64,000 nucleotides of DNA from Hyposmocoma kahamanoa (lineage: Eukaryota; Arthropoda; Insecta; Lepidoptera; Cosmopterigidae). Below, piece after piece: positions 32,395 through 45,060 of the stretch. The notes under the pieces are model-generated. The model was not told the DNA's origin, ran no database searches, and was given only the letters and a program-made list of their open reading frames with translations. Numbering within the stretch: the stretch's first letter is position 1; each line of letters opens with the position of its first letter. Where the stretch lies: the NCBI RefSeq assembly GCF_003589595.1, contig NW_020653770.1:4292322-4356321 (forward strand). The letters are read 5' to 3'. Made by a program: the position numbers and the translations under genes.

Positions 32395-32666
32395 ATATCA
32401 AGTGACGGGACGAACAAATCATGCGTCTGAGGTTAAGCAATAGCACTTAAAACTTCAAATAGCAAAGATCTGAGGGGCACTGCCACTGCGCCCGTCACCC
32501 TGAGACATAAGTTGACACGTTCCATGTACATGTAATTTCACCAGCAGCCTTACCCTTCAAAACCGGAACATAGTAATGCTAACATTACAACTTGGCGGCA
32601 GAAATAGGTAAGGTGGCAGTACTTCCCTGGACGAACTCTTTCACAAGGAGCTCTACTGCTTACAAA
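32395..32666 (-). repeat. Family C copy, near complete, inverted
   Basis: Starts with a T run then atatcaagtgacgggacga and ends aaggagctctactgct. It is flanked by copies in the opposite orientation on both sides. Confidence 0.88.
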
Positions 32667-32671
32667 ATTGA

Positions 32672-32873
32672 TTGTGAAGAGTAGGGGTGCTAGTGAAATT
32701 ACAGGCACATGATGATGTTGACTTATGTCTCAGGGTGACAGACGCAGTGGCGGTGCCCCTAGATCTTTACGATTTAAAGCTCTGAGTAACAGTGCAACTG
32801 TTATGGGCAGGCACGTGGCTTACTACCAGGCGCACGACTTGTTCGTCCCGTCACTTGGTATTATAAAAATAAT
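32672..32873 (+). repeat. Family C fragment, 3' two thirds
   Basis: gtgaagagtaggggtgctagt to cgtcacttggtattataaaa plus (aat)n tail. Confidence 0.86.
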
Positions 32874-32879
32874 AATAAT

Positions 32880-33365
32880 AATAAAGCAGAAACACCAACA
32901 AATGGACGAAAACGTCTTTAAAAAGGCAAGCTTAAAGGTACCAACAATAAAAGGCCATGTAGAAGAACTTACGCGAGTGAAGGAGTCAACAAAGGTCTGT
33001 TAGGAACGTAGAGAGTGGAGATTGCACAGCATGTATGTATGGATAAAGGCACTGATGTGTTACGAGCAAAGAATAAAAGGCATGTGCAGAACGTAGCAGA
33101 CAGAGATCCAAAGTCCTTGCCTAAGTATACCATTGAGAGACATACATATCCAAACTTCACGTTCTTTTCCGATTGGGTTAAACAGAGACCACAGTATTTC
33201 ACTTGCAACAATCCTGACACACATTTTTCATGTCATCAACACGGATTAAAGCTTTTATTTATTGGTCGGTTAAGGATACTCTTGACCTGGCCTTTATTTA
33301 GAATGTCCTCAATTTATTTTTCCACTGTGAGACAAAGGAATATGTATGTATATATTTGTTTGTAG
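32880..33365 (+). other. Coding-like stretch, unassigned
   Basis: Frames KKASLKVPTIKGHVEELTRV (to a stop at 33001) and, shifted, WRLHSMYVWIKALMCYEQRI look more protein-like than the surroundings. It could be a worn 3' end of an RTE-like LINE, but no diagnostic motif is present. Confidence 0.3.
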
Positions 33366-34384
33366 AGTAATAATTACTGAGATATTGCAATTTATTTAAA
33401 ACACAAATGATGATGACGAATATTTCACTTATGAATTAATATTGCGTTTCTGTCCTGGCAGGGTCGCTAAGCGATGTAGGGACCAAAGGCAAGCAGAATA
33501 AAATGTCAATGTACACTGATTTAAACATACATACTCAAGTTCTAGAAATGAGAGAGATGCGTCATACACGATCGGCTAATCGTTATATTGAATCCCACAT
33601 ATCTATATATACATTTCTAAAATTTCAATGACCTCGACGACACAATAAGTTAAAAACGACAAACGATGGTCCGTCATCCCCAAAAACATACAACCAAGGA
33701 AGTCAATGCAATGCATGTATAACCCCTTGGGTGTTACTGCCGCCATAATTCGCTTTTAGCCGTGATCACAGCGATATTAATGGTCACCCAAAAACACTTC
33801 CGCTAAATCTGTATCTGACAGACTTACGTGTAAAACGCAAATTATTGTCAAACGTAAAATTTAAAGATCTTAAACTCTGTTGTTATGACAATTATTACAT
33901 GTAAACCCAAATGCATGGTAAAATTCAAGGCTAAATTCCTAGCATGATTTATGCACAAGTTTTAAAAATAGTCTTAACAATCCATAATAAACAAAAAAGG
34001 TCCCTGACACGATCCTTGTGGGACACAAAGTCGTAAAACTTAAAAATACGCGTCATTGTTTTGTTTTCTCTCGTTTAACCTTCTTTGACCACATCTTTTA
34101 GTGTTCCTTTTTATAGCTGTCTTAATAAATTTAGGGGAAAAAAATAACTTTCAGAAAGGAGTGCTATAAATGGACGATGTAGTGTAGAAAAGGCTTCGAA
34201 AAATTCATAATTTCATATTCTTGTACCCGTATAAACTGGTCTCCGTGGAATAATCTATGGTTACAAAATCAACGACATAATTGAACAACATTAAATAAGT
34301 CCATTTTGTAATAAGGCCGTCTCCAAAAAAGAATATTTAAATGAATTCTAGTTTGTCCGCTGATAGCTTTTTTCGACTTTCTTA
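33366..34384. other. No gene seen
   Basis: AT-rich with no recognised repeat. Confidence 0.45.
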
Positions 34385-34799
34385 TAATACCCAGCCATGG
34401 GACAAACAAGTCGTATGCCAGATCGCAAGCGGCACGCCAGTCCATAACAGTTGCAGTGCCACTCAGAACTTTTAATTTAAAGCTCAAAGATCTGAGGGGC
34501 ACTGCCACTGCGCCCGTCACCATAAGACATGTCGACAAGTCTGTCATTTCACCAGCATCCTTACCCTTCAAAACCAAAACGTATTATCGAGTTCTTAGGT
34601 TTTCGCGATTGTTACACATAGGAAATGAAACTATTTTTCCGGATTTAAATCGCGTATATTTGTTTTTTCAAACAAACCGACGTTTCGGGCCCTTACGCGA
34701 TTTAAATCCGGAAAAATAGTTTCAAAACATATTAACTGACATAGCTAAGGTGGCAGTACTTCCTTGGACGAACTCTTTCACAAGGAGCTCTACTGCTAC
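34385..34799 (-). repeat. Family C copy split by repeat D
   Basis: 34385-34580 (cagccatgggacaaac to cttcaaaaccaaaacg) resumes at about 34740 (gctaaggtggcagtacttcc) to the ctctactgct end. Confidence 0.8.
34601..34735. repeat. Repeat D in fold-back form
   Basis: gaaactatttttccggattt (34626) returns inverted as aaatccggaaaaatagtttc (34705-34724), with cccg-type repeat D centre (acgtttcgggccc) between, a stem of about 30 bp. Confidence 0.82.
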
Positions 34800-37065
34800 C
34801 GAGACTCGAAGCTTTACTTTGTTATTGAAACCAATCAATACTAATACTCGCACGTAAATATTTTGATTCAAATTACAAATCCCAAACACGTTAGACAAAG
34901 GACATCCAGTCTGTACCCAGCGTTTCATATCCGAAAGCTTTAACATCAAATGTAATATATCCTTCATCATTAAAATTGTCCCAAATTCTTAAAATTAGGT
35001 CAGGTCTTACGCTTTAAGATAATTGACGTTGGTGTTGTTTAGCAGCTGAAAATGTGAATGTGAATTTGGTACGAAAGGATTGCTCCGAAATCCAAACGAA
35101 GCAAGCGAAAGATTTTACGGTTTTAACGATTCAAATAACATTAACATCAGGAAGCAATATATCCTTCAAGGTAAGGCATTTGAATGTACTAAATTATGTC
35201 TTGAAGAAATCCAAAACTTATGCATGAGTTGGCGCTTTAAAACCATTAACCCGTTTAAATTTTGTTTTTTGGTTTAAAGTGCGGTTTTTTTTATTTGGTA
35301 TAAAAGAATTAAAAGAAGATAGATTACGAAACCTTTATTGATTAAAAGATCGTATAATAACGTTCAAGTAAAATACATTAAGAAGGTAGTATTTCGTAGT
35401 TATTTATGATTATGATATCAAATGACGGGACGACAAGTTGCAGTGTCACTCAAATTTGATTAATCACCAACATCTTCAATCTATAGACAAGAACATTCAC
35501 AGCAACTACATGTTCCAAACAAAACACTATCAATAGTGAAAGTGTTTTGTTTTTATCAAAGTATATCATTCGGTACTGATAGTCTTGGATATAATTCAAT
35601 TACATACTACGGTTAGTACCGTGCACAGACGTGACAGTCTATATCTACTGGGAACGAGCTAGGCAAGCAGATAATGTTGTGTGTTCACCAATGATATTTA
35701 TCCATATCATAGTCCGGAAGGGGGGTCTTTGCCAGACAAGAGGATAATGTAATTGTGGAAGTATACAAACAATGTTATTTAAAATGTCAATGAAATACTG
35801 GATATAGTGTGAAATAAGCTCATCAATCACGAATCAAATCAATGAAATGTAAACAAATTACATTCGTATAGCTTCAATCATTATGTTTACACAATGGAAA
35901 ATGTTTACAATATCGTCACTCCATTCCGAATATGGTTCAATTTATATGAACCAAAAGGTAGTCATTATTGAATTACTAAAGGATCCGTTTATTCTTCCTT
36001 ACAAACTTGGCCCAAAATATGTACCTCAAGGACTGTCACATATTATTGAATAAAAAATTACAGCGATTTCATAAAAATAAATAAAATGTAATTTATTCAT
36101 CACTTGTAGTAATAAAAATTATCGTTCCAACATTATTAATGTCTATGCTTCAAATAGTAGGTATCCAGTTATCGGGATTATTTAATAAATAGGTCTAAAC
36201 GTCTTTTGCAGGTCTGAAAAAGATATCCACTAAATTCTTTTATGACTTAACGAGTCCATTATTATTTTATTACAATACCTAATAAGGTTGCCTAAAAGAC
36301 TATGTCCCAAGCTGACCCTGTATATATCACCCAATGATACGATCGACATGTCAATGTCATAGAGATTTTTTATTCCGTTTCTGGTTTCTGTTCGGTATTT
36401 CGATTGATTCCCGTCTCCGAAGTATTACTATTTATGTTTTTAATAAATTCATCACTGACTTTTGATTATTCTTTACGGAGATTCTCTCGATCAAACCTGA
36501 GTATTAGTTATAGTGACAGTTGTCATATCACGACAATGTTTCGTCGAACTCATAATGATATTCTAATAATTTGGCGTATAGTGATATTATCATTTTTAGC
36601 AAAAACAGACGTTCTTTTTTTTCAATTTTTCAGTTCAGAACTAAAAAGAGCGCATTTGTGATATGGTTTATAAAATTAAAATTGACAGATCAAAGTACAG
36701 GAGTACAAAAAACTATTATTACGTCTTATACCATGTAGATGATGGGAGAAAATATACGTATTATTATAATTTATCATGATTATTCAAGGCTAAAGTGAAT
36801 AGGCTTTTTTCACAACGTCCCTTAATATCTATATAATAATAACTGTCGATTGCATCTGCAACGCCACAGCTCCCAATATTCGCCCATTAAAACATCATAA
36901 GTAGGGCCGTTTAATTGATTTATTATCTTCGATAAAGAATGCGTTCTTAAATATTCCAGACACGCATTCCTGTGTTGCCCTAATTTGAATTGATATGCGC
37001 AATATAACGATTTATGATAAGTAAAGACAATGGAATTATAAAAGATTTTAACAAATTTCTGAACT
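34800..37065. other. No gene; scattered repeat scraps
   Basis: 35417-35450 (atcaaatgacgggacgaca, agtgtcactcaaa) is a family C scrap. 36630-36715 is shared with 9380-9455. 36776-36810 may encode LFKAKVNRLF, a LINE C-terminus relic. A 65-codon frame at 35080 has no recognised motif. Confidence 0.45.
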
Positions 37066-37275
37066 TTTCGCGATTGTTACACATAGGAAATGTAACTATT
37101 TTTCCGGATTTAAAACGCGTATATTCGTTTTTTCAAACAAACCGTACATAACTGGTTGATGACTGTACCACATCAGTCAACCGTAACCATGGGACCTGTA
37201 AGGGCCCGAAACGTCGGTTTGTATGAAGAAACAAATATACGCGATTTAAATCCGGAAAAATAGTTTCATTTCCTG
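37066..37275. repeat. Repeat D fold-back, ~60-bp arms
   Basis: Left arm 37070-37142 (cgcgattgttacacatagga to tttttcaaacaaaccg) pairs with the right arm 37215-37275 (cggtttgtatgaagaaacaa to tagtttcatttcct). The 72-bp loop carries ggttgatgactgtaccac and ccatgggacctgtaagggc. Confidence 0.87.
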
Positions 37276-37419
37276 AATTTCTGGACGTCAGGTTTTCACA
37301 ATACACGTTTAAAAGGGGGCGTTCAGTATCCAATATTCATGATTATGAATATAGTCGCAGCGTGCATGCCATCCTGCAATCCGCCCTGCAAGATTCTATA
37401 CATGGGCCGTATGCAGGAT

Positions 37420-37892
37420 CATCGAGTATATAACCAGAAATAGAGACGAAATGTCATTTAATGTGTTTGAAAACTATTTTGCCAAATCATTACGGTGGCA
37501 ACTGTGCATTGACGGGTGTCGTCAATTGTTCAACTTCAAATCGACCAGTATATTTAATAATGGACGAAAATTGAAAAATTACATATTTAATTACCGATGA
37601 AATGTGATTCCGTTTGTTTTGCAATTATATTTTGCAGTGTTTCTTACACTACCCCTAATATCCCCCTAAAGTCCCCTATAGTTAGAGATATTATCTTTAT
37701 TACAATAAATACACAATATTTTTGGAATATACGGAGACGTACACACAGGTCAGTTGTTGGCGCTGTGCTATTTCAGCTTTCTAATTTGTGATTTAAGCGC
37801 AAACGAGCGATGATATAAAGTCCATTTGCCGGAAGAGTTATCAGGAATGGATGGCCCTTATTTCGTCTCTATTTCTTGTTATATACTCGATG
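37420..37892. mobile_element. MITE family E, 473 bp, 8-bp target duplication
   Basis: Inverted ends of about 34 bp (catcgagtatataaccagaa). tgcaggat at 37412-37419 and 37893-37900 is duplicated. The interior has the small palindrome attgacgggtgtcgtcaat. An 8-bp duplication and CANNG-like termini suggest hAT mobilisation. Confidence 0.88.
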
Positions 37893-38322
37893 TGCAGGAT
37901 AGTGTGTGAGCAGTGTCCTGCCAGCGCGGCGGACTGCCATGCAAGTAGTGAATGGGCCGTTTTAGTTAACGTAATAAAGTTAATAATACTTTTTTTAATG
38001 TAGAGCTACTCAGTCTTCAAGGTTTCAAGTCCCCATGTACCTGTGATTTTAACTTTTAAGTTAAATGTAATTGTGAACGTCTAACATTTAAATTAATAAC
38101 TTCTATATTGCGTTTATGGCGTTTTCGCCAAGTACAGAAAACCAGATTTTTTAAATTATTATTAACACCAAAGTTTTTTTGGTCAATTTCATAATTTACA
38201 AAATAAATAACTAAATGAATAATTAAATAAATTTATATACATATTTTAAATTAACTTCAATAGGCAATAAAAAAATTAAAAAACATACCTTGATCCCTAG
38301 ATACGTTTGATGTGTGTATAAT
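37893..38322. other. No gene seen
   Basis: AT-rich, nothing recognised. Confidence 0.45.
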
Positions 38323-38840
38323 TAGGGCATCGAGCCTGGGCTTACCCGGTCCGGGGAAGCCCGGGTTTTCCCAGTTCTGATGGTTTCAAAGAAACCCGGG
38401 CTTGATTTAAAAAAACTCGAGTTTTTCGAGTATTTTACTTAATTTTTTTTTGTTGTTTATTATGTATAAACCACTTCGAACACAATAATAAATGTATTAA
38501 AAACTCGCTCAAATAAATAATTACGTGTAAAGAAGCGTAGTTGCTACGTTTCTTCCCTACCAAACAACCAAGAAAACAAGCAATGTGTAAAATGGAATAG
38601 AACATTTCTTTAAGATTTTCTAAAAAGTCTTGTAATTTGGATAATCCTGTGTCATTTATGATAATCCTTCCTCTCCTCATCCTTTGTTCCATTGTAGAAA
38701 ATCAGTATCGAAACTCAGTTTCTCTTTCTAATATAACAAAAAGATCGAAAAGCTCGAAAAAACCCGGTCTACTCGAGTTTTGACTATACTATGACCTGAA
38801 AACCCAGGTTTTCAAAACTGGTCCGGGTTTCCATGCCCTA
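38323..38840. mobile_element. hAT-like MITE, 518 bp, 8-bp target duplication
   Basis: Begins tagggcatcgagcctgggc and ends aaactggtcc...catgcccta. tgtataat at 38315-38322 and 38841-38848 is an exact 8-bp duplication. GC-rich cccggg-bearing ends flank an AT-rich noncoding centre. Confidence 0.87.
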
Positions 38841-38851
38841 TGTATAATGAA

Positions 38852-38995
38852 AAATAGGGTGATTTGCATTAATGTTAGACATAGCTGGTTGATGCCTTTA
38901 CCATGTCAAAATCAGCCGTGACCATGGGATCTGTTAAGGGCCCGAACCGTTACTTTGTTTAAAAAACCAAATATACGCGGTGTAGATTCGAAAAA
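38852..38995 (+). repeat. Repeat D, diverged copy
   Basis: aatagggtgatttgcatta, catagctggttgatgcctt, accatgggatctgttaaggg, cccgaaccgt. Confidence 0.75.
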
Positions 38996-40049
38996 TAACT
39001 TAATTCCACATTAGTTAATAACCTCAAACGAGAATCAGCTGTTCCAACGGCAATTGCAGCATATTGTTATTTTCGGACAGAAGTAATATGGACTGTAATA
39101 GTTTGTGCCTCACACTACAACTGAAATATGAAACTCTATGAATCAGAGAAAACAACGAGAATAAACTACACGTACCACTTTATGGCTGCTCCATAACCTT
39201 GCATATGCCGCAAGCCTGAAATGTCTACAAACGCTTGGCAAATTAGGTGTGACAAACGTCGGCATCCACACGCTTGCATACTAGTGTGCTCCGGAGAAAC
39301 AATCATGCCGGACGTCGAATGTGTATCTGCTATTAAGTCCGGATTGACCTATTTTATTACAAAAAGAAGCAAGATAAAGGAAACGTGAATCTGCTTATTT
39401 TGTTTGTCCTTATGCTACGGATTTCAAATGCAAGATTCTGCTCGCTCGCACTCCAAAAAGAATAAAATTGTCTCGTTTGACCAGTCCAGTTACGTGACCA
39501 CGGAAAGCTATCACACCTATATTATTATAGTTGTTTTTAAATTCTTTCCGGTAAGGAAAAGACAAAGATTTAAAACCATACAACCATGTCCATAAAGACA
39601 GTACAGCCTAATTTTTTTTTAAAATATTATACCGCATATGCATCAAACCAACGTAGCAGAAAAGGAACGTCTATCTGTATATTAACTAGCACAACCCTGT
39701 GGATGGCAAGCGCTTGCCATAAGCTTCCTTTGATTTGTGCACAAAAACCGAATCGGTAACAAACAAATGCAAACTCGCGTAAGTCAATTCAAACACACCA
39801 TCCACACATTTGTGCTTGCGCGCCCTTGCCATGGTTTGGAAAGCGTGTGGAGTCGCCATTACGTTCCAATGACGCATTTTATGAATGAATGGACCCAATC
39901 TCTATTTGTACTGCGTACTCACACGGTTCAGTGATTCATTCATAAACAAAAATTGCCGTCAGTGGCATAGGAATGCTGAGTTGAGACATATTTTTACTCA
40001 CTGACGCAGAGGGGTGTTATAAGGCATAGTGAATATTAGTGTGAAATCA
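38996..40049. other. No gene seen
   Basis: Two overlapping frames near 39686-39934 on opposite strands lack motifs. No repeat family recognised. Confidence 0.45.
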
Positions 40050-40051
40050 TT

Positions 40052-40192
40052 GAGTATATAACCAGAAATAGAGACGAAATGTCATTTAATTTGTTTGAAA
40101 ATAGTGACAACTGCGCTTGGTTGGTTGCAACCGATTGGCCAGCCTGAATTCGAAACAATTGACGGGTGTCGTCAATTATTTCACTTCAAATC
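40052..40192 (+). repeat. MITE family E, truncated left end
   Basis: attgagtatataaccagaaa through caattgacgggtgtcgtcaa to acttcaaatcgacc; the right terminus is missing. Confidence 0.8.
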
Positions 40193-40199
40193 GACCTAA

Positions 40200-40292
40200 C
40201 GAAATACCCACAACATGGGGGTGGAACCCCAGCCCCCATCAAGTCCCCCGATGATGGAAAGGGGAAGGAGAAGGGGAAGGGAAAGTATATAG
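40200..40292 (-). mobile_element. Jockey-like LINE scrap with FHH box
   Basis: Minus strand matches the FHHR...GLH.HVVDI region of L-A; the shared stretch ctgatgatggaaaggggaag also stands at 752-771. Confidence 0.6.
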
Positions 40293-41192
40293 TATACTAT
40301 ACGTGTTCTATTTAGGTCAGTTGATTTAAAAAAAATCTTTGGTATATGTAACGTACCTATTGAATACTGCAGTTTTGTTGTAAAATTTCGAGGTAAGTTT
40401 GCGTTCTGTTTCTATAGTGAAAATTTACTAAATCAGTGAATATCGTCAATTTTACTGTATATTTTTTCTAACGTGATTGATTTCACGTTTTCAATGCGGA
40501 ATCAACCAAAGCCTCTTAAGATGTCATGATCAGATGAAAGTTTGTATGGAGAACCAACGAAACTATGAAAATTATTTTAGTATAGCAGGCTACTTCAAGT
40601 ACTTATTCTACGCAGACGAAGTCACTGGTACCAGCTAGTGTAATATAATTTTGCCCATTTAGATCTGTCGATAGACAGATGTAATTAACTAAATTTACTT
40701 TCTGAATATACACTACTGCATAGTTACTTGTACTGTACAAAGTTCGGTTTGTTTATGAAAGTCGGCCATGAAAATAAATAACTTCCAAATCGGTGTATGG
40801 CCGAAAAAAACTTTCGTCTGGCCACCAAATGAAAAACTAACGTTTAGATTATTTTGTTTTGTTCAAATCAGACCATGTTAATGGGCTTAAACACAACATA
40901 GTAAGAAAAGATGTAAACGAAGCGGAAGACTGAGTAAATTAATTAGATTTACGTACTTTTTCGTTAAAACAGCTTCAACAAAATACCGTCCCCGTGCCCT
41001 TTATTTCGGTTACGTATGGTGTAGTAGAACGGGCGGGTTTCCCCAATGTCATGTTGCCTATTTGTCACGAAAGAAAAAAAAACAATGGAAGGGCCCTAAG
41101 ATTCGATTACTATTAGAACCGCTGTCGCCAAAACTCACACTATCATAATGATAAACATAATGAAATCTTGATAATACTGGACTGTTAACATA
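40293..41192. other. No gene seen
   Basis: 41069-41142 is shared with 121-192 (inverted). The rest is AT-rich without motifs. Confidence 0.45.
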
Positions 41193-42296
41193 ATGCCTAT
41201 GATGCCCAGTTCGGTTTCAGAGCTCGTCTATCCACTGAAAGCGCTGTCCTATGCCTCAAACAGACTGTCCAGAATAACGCCAGTGTACGCATGCTTTTTG
41301 GACCTTTCTAAGGCATTCGATTTAGTGTCATATAACACCTTATGGCGAAAACTGCATTGTGATACCAAAGTGTCCAAAGAAGTTGTGTCTATGCTGGGCT
41401 AATGGTACAGCAATCAGAAGAACACTGTCAAGTGGGCAGGTACGCACTCGGAAGTATACAGGTTGGAATGTGGGGTTAGAAAGGAGGGGTTTGATTTCAC
41501 CGCGCCTTTTCAATCTGTATATGAACCGTCTCATCGGAGGGCTCAGTGACACGGGTATTGGTTGCCATATCGATAGAGTCTGTATAAATAATATGCCGAT
41601 GATATGGTGCTACTGAGCCCTTCGATTAGTGCCCTCCGGCGATTGTTGCGTATATGTGAGTTGTATACAGAGACCCATAGACTTAGGTACAACGCAAAAA
41701 AGAGCGAGCTTATGATTTTCAAGGCAGGCACTAAATCGTATTCTGTTGGGCCTCCAATTAAACTTGCTGATGTTCCCTTACAAAAAGTGGAACGGTTTAA
41801 ACATCTGGGGCATAGAATCACTGATGATCTAAATGATGATTTAGATATAGAGCGGGAGCACAGGGCGCTGTCTGTGCGGTGTAATATGTAGGCACGGAGG
41901 TTTGCACGTAGTAGCGACCAGGTTAAGGTTTTGCTTTTCAAAGCATATTGCCAGTCCTTCTAAACGTGTAGCCCGTGGGTCAACTTTACGCAGCGTGCAT
42001 ACACCGCAATGCGCGTCCAATGTAATAATGCTTTCAGGGTGGTATTTAAGTTGCCACGTTACTGTAGTGCCTCTACTATGTTTGCTGAGGCTCGTACAGA
42101 TTGCCTTTATTCAATTATATGAAAGGGTTGTGCTTCACTCGTGACTCGGCTACGAGGCAGCACGAACGGCATCCTTAGCACCCTTGCCGCTAGATGTGAC
42201 TCTCGTCGTGAGGCGCTGGGTGCAACTGCATACGGCTCCAAGCCGGTAGCTGCGCCTCGAGTCTTTCTAGAAGGGAATCTCATTAATAAATATTAA
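41193..42296 (+). mobile_element. Decayed LINE reverse transcriptase with YADD box
   Basis: Shifting frames reconstruct in order: AQFGFRARLSTESAVLCLKQ, FLDLSKAFDLVSYNTLW (first catalytic Asp), a GVR.GLISPRLFNLYMNRL motif, YADDMVLLSP (41592-41621, catalytic pair), RYNAKKSELMIFKAGTKS, VPLQKVERFKHLGHRITDD, then CSPWVNFTQRAYTAMRVQCN and SRREALGATAYGS up to a stop at about 42294. At least four frame changes and several stops make it inactive. No upstream endonuclease domain was seen. Confidence 0.85.
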
Positions 42297-42399
42297 GACG
42301 TACTTTCCCAGTTGTTACTAACACTAACTTTTTAAGTCGTTTTGTTATTAACACTATGGATTTATAGTCAAAAGTCAAAGTAATTTAAACTTTACTATA

Positions 42400-43068
42400 T
42401 AGTAGCGGTAGAGGTTCGGAAAGGTAACGGTGCAGGTGAAATTACAGGCACATGGGACTTGTCAATTTATGTCTCAAGGCGACGGGCGCAGTGGCAGTGC
42501 CCCTAAGATCTTCGTGGATAGACGTGTCATTTGCCGCCATCGAGTATAGAACCAGAAATAGAGACGAAATGTCATTTAATTTGTTTGAAAACTATTTTGC
42601 CAAATCATTACATTGGCCAGCCCGAATTCGAAACAATTGACGGATGTCGTCAATTGTTTCACTTCAAATCGATCAGTTTAACTTGATAATGGACGAACAT
42701 TGCAAAATTACATATTTAATATTTATTTACCGACGAAATGTGATTCCGTTTGTTTTGTAAATAGATGTTTTTCCCACACCACCGAATAGAACAGCCCCCA
42801 CATTGTTAGAGAAATTATCTTTATTACGATAAATACAGAATATTTTTGGAATATACGAAGAGTCAGTTGTTGGCGTTGTACTATTTCAGTTTACTAATTT
42901 GTGATTTCAGCGCAAACGAGAGTTGATATTTAAAAGAGATATAATACCCATTTACCTGATGAGTTGCCAGGGGTGGAGGGCTCTTATTTCCTCTCTATTT
43001 CTGGTCATATACTCCATGTTTACCGCCAAGCGCACGACCTGCTCGTCCCATCATTTGGTATCATAAAA
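42400..43068 (+). repeat. Family C copy split by MITE E
   Basis: 42400-42537 continues at 43019 (caagcgcacgacctgctcg to catttggtatcataaaaaag). Confidence 0.84.
42538..43018. mobile_element. MITE family E, 481 bp
   Basis: Same ends and internal palindrome as 37420-37892. Target duplication tttgccgc (42530-42537) / tttaccgc (43019-43026) differs at one base, so this insertion is older than, or has mutated more than, the first. Confidence 0.87.
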
Positions 43069-44659
43069 AAGTTTCAATATGTTCCAGAGAAGACTTGGAA
43101 CTAATTGTACTTATATACAACCTGTTAACGGCTATATTCTGTCAAATAAACGTATTCTGTTCATTGCGGCAGGTGTAGTGTGTTTATAAAAAATCCTAAA
43201 TTAATTTTAATATACCTAAAAACATTATACAACAAAAAAAATTAAAACAAAAACTTTATTAAAATTATATTTATTTAAAATAAATACTAATTCTTAAAGA
43301 TTTCTACATTTAAAAACAAAACAATGAAAAAAACTATAAATCTTATATGGCACTAGCGGATAAGCAGAAGCTTTTGTAGTAAAAATACTCATCATTGTAT
43401 ATACAGGATGCAACAAAAAATGTGACAGTTATAATGAAGCGACATTTTAATTGATCGGAAATTTCTATAGAACACTGTAATTTCCCCACGGATTTTTTTT
43501 TCTGAAATTGTTGCGATCACGAACACCAGCCGATATCGTCGTTCTAGCTCACTTAATTTCGTTCAACAGAGCTATACCCATATTAGAGAACACAGGCCGA
43601 GACTGAAAAATAGCACTATGCTAAGCCTCCATCCTTTTCATCAACGTACTAGTAATAGCAATCACAATAGCTCTTAGGTTATAAGTTCACTTTTGAATGC
43701 TGAATAAGATTGTAGTTACTCAGTAAAGACACAAATATCAGACACGGTAGTTAGTGAGGCGATGGACGATATTAACCGAGTTTAATGTTATATGTTGTAA
43801 TAATATTACAACATTACTCTGTGTTCTATATTAAGTTACTTGCACGGTTCTTACATAATATATACTGCCTAGTTTAATATGTTATTTTTTAATAATACAC
43901 TAACGACACCATAAAATATAATTCACCAGAGAAAACTTAGGATATTTATCTGTAATCCGTGCGATCATTTTAGGGCCCCTTTTTGAGTGGAGAACAAGAA
44001 TCAGCTTGTCAGCAGGATTTGTATATTAACAGTTGATATTGTTAACCACGTTTTTAAAATTTTCTCAGGTGAATTAAATTTCACCCTGTTACACGACTAC
44101 AGTCACGTTCATTAATATGTATATATAAATCGATATTAAAATTAAATTTTCGAAGAACGTATCCATTAAAACTGTAGAACACTCATTTGCAAATATTTAA
44201 TAGATAATGACGATTGAATTTGACCTTACGTAACTAACTACACAGTATTTGTTAAGTTTATCTTTTCACCCCCAATTACATTTGGAAGAGATTGCATTAC
44301 AATAAAAATACCACCTATTTGATTTCAATATACATATGAATGCACGTGTCTTTTTACATTACAGATCTTTTGATAACCTAGCTTAATTAATTGACTGTAC
44401 GGTTCTGTTTTTATTAATATTAAAATGTCAACTCTCTACTCTTTCACCAGAATCTTCGACAAATCAAAGCGTTTAATGATGAAAATAGCTTGTAACTTAC
44501 CACTGTTACATTAAATGTGCAAAATTGTATGAGACTGGGTAAAAATTTAAGAGTAACTTAGGTCATCTTCCCCGTACCTTGAAATTGCCAAGCAGTTTTG
44601 TGAAGCTCTTAAATAATTACGAAATATTTTTAAACTTTCGCCAGCTTTTTTATGAAAGA
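43069..44659. other. No gene seen
   Basis: Long AT-rich stretch between repeats and the 3' end of the minus-strand gene; no repeat family or exon recognised. Confidence 0.5.
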
Positions 44660-45060
44660 ACGATACCACATGGCGTTACCGGTGCATTGTCTTCGCAACG
44701 CTATGATTTGAACGCATCGAGCAATGTGTTGTTGCAATATAACGCCGCTTACTTACGCATCGCAGTACCGCTCTCCGCTTCGTCTCCCGGCCCCTTGTCT
44801 GACGCGCACGCATTCAACGCACCATGTGGCATATAGATCTTGTTCAGGGAGATGCCACAGGGGCGTTGCGTGCAAATCTTTGTAATGAAAACTTTGTCTT
44901 TGTGCGTTGAAAAAGCGCGCGGCGACGGAACACGTGCGCATCGGACAAGGGGCCAGGAGACGAAGCGGGGAGGGGTATTGCGGTGCGACAGCAGAGTACT
45001 AACACACCCGACTCAATGCTGCGACACCGCGTTAGAGTGAGGCCAGACGAGCACAATTTT
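44660..45060. repeat. GC-rich repeat G with a large hairpin
   Basis: 44761-44833 (cgcttcgtctcccggcccct to catgtggcat) returns inverted at 44851-44981 (aggggccaggagacgaagcg), about 85 percent identical, the right arm carrying about 36 extra bases. A unit with gcaacgctatgatttgaacg at 44693-44715 recurs at 45353 (inverted) and 62180. Confidence 0.75.
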
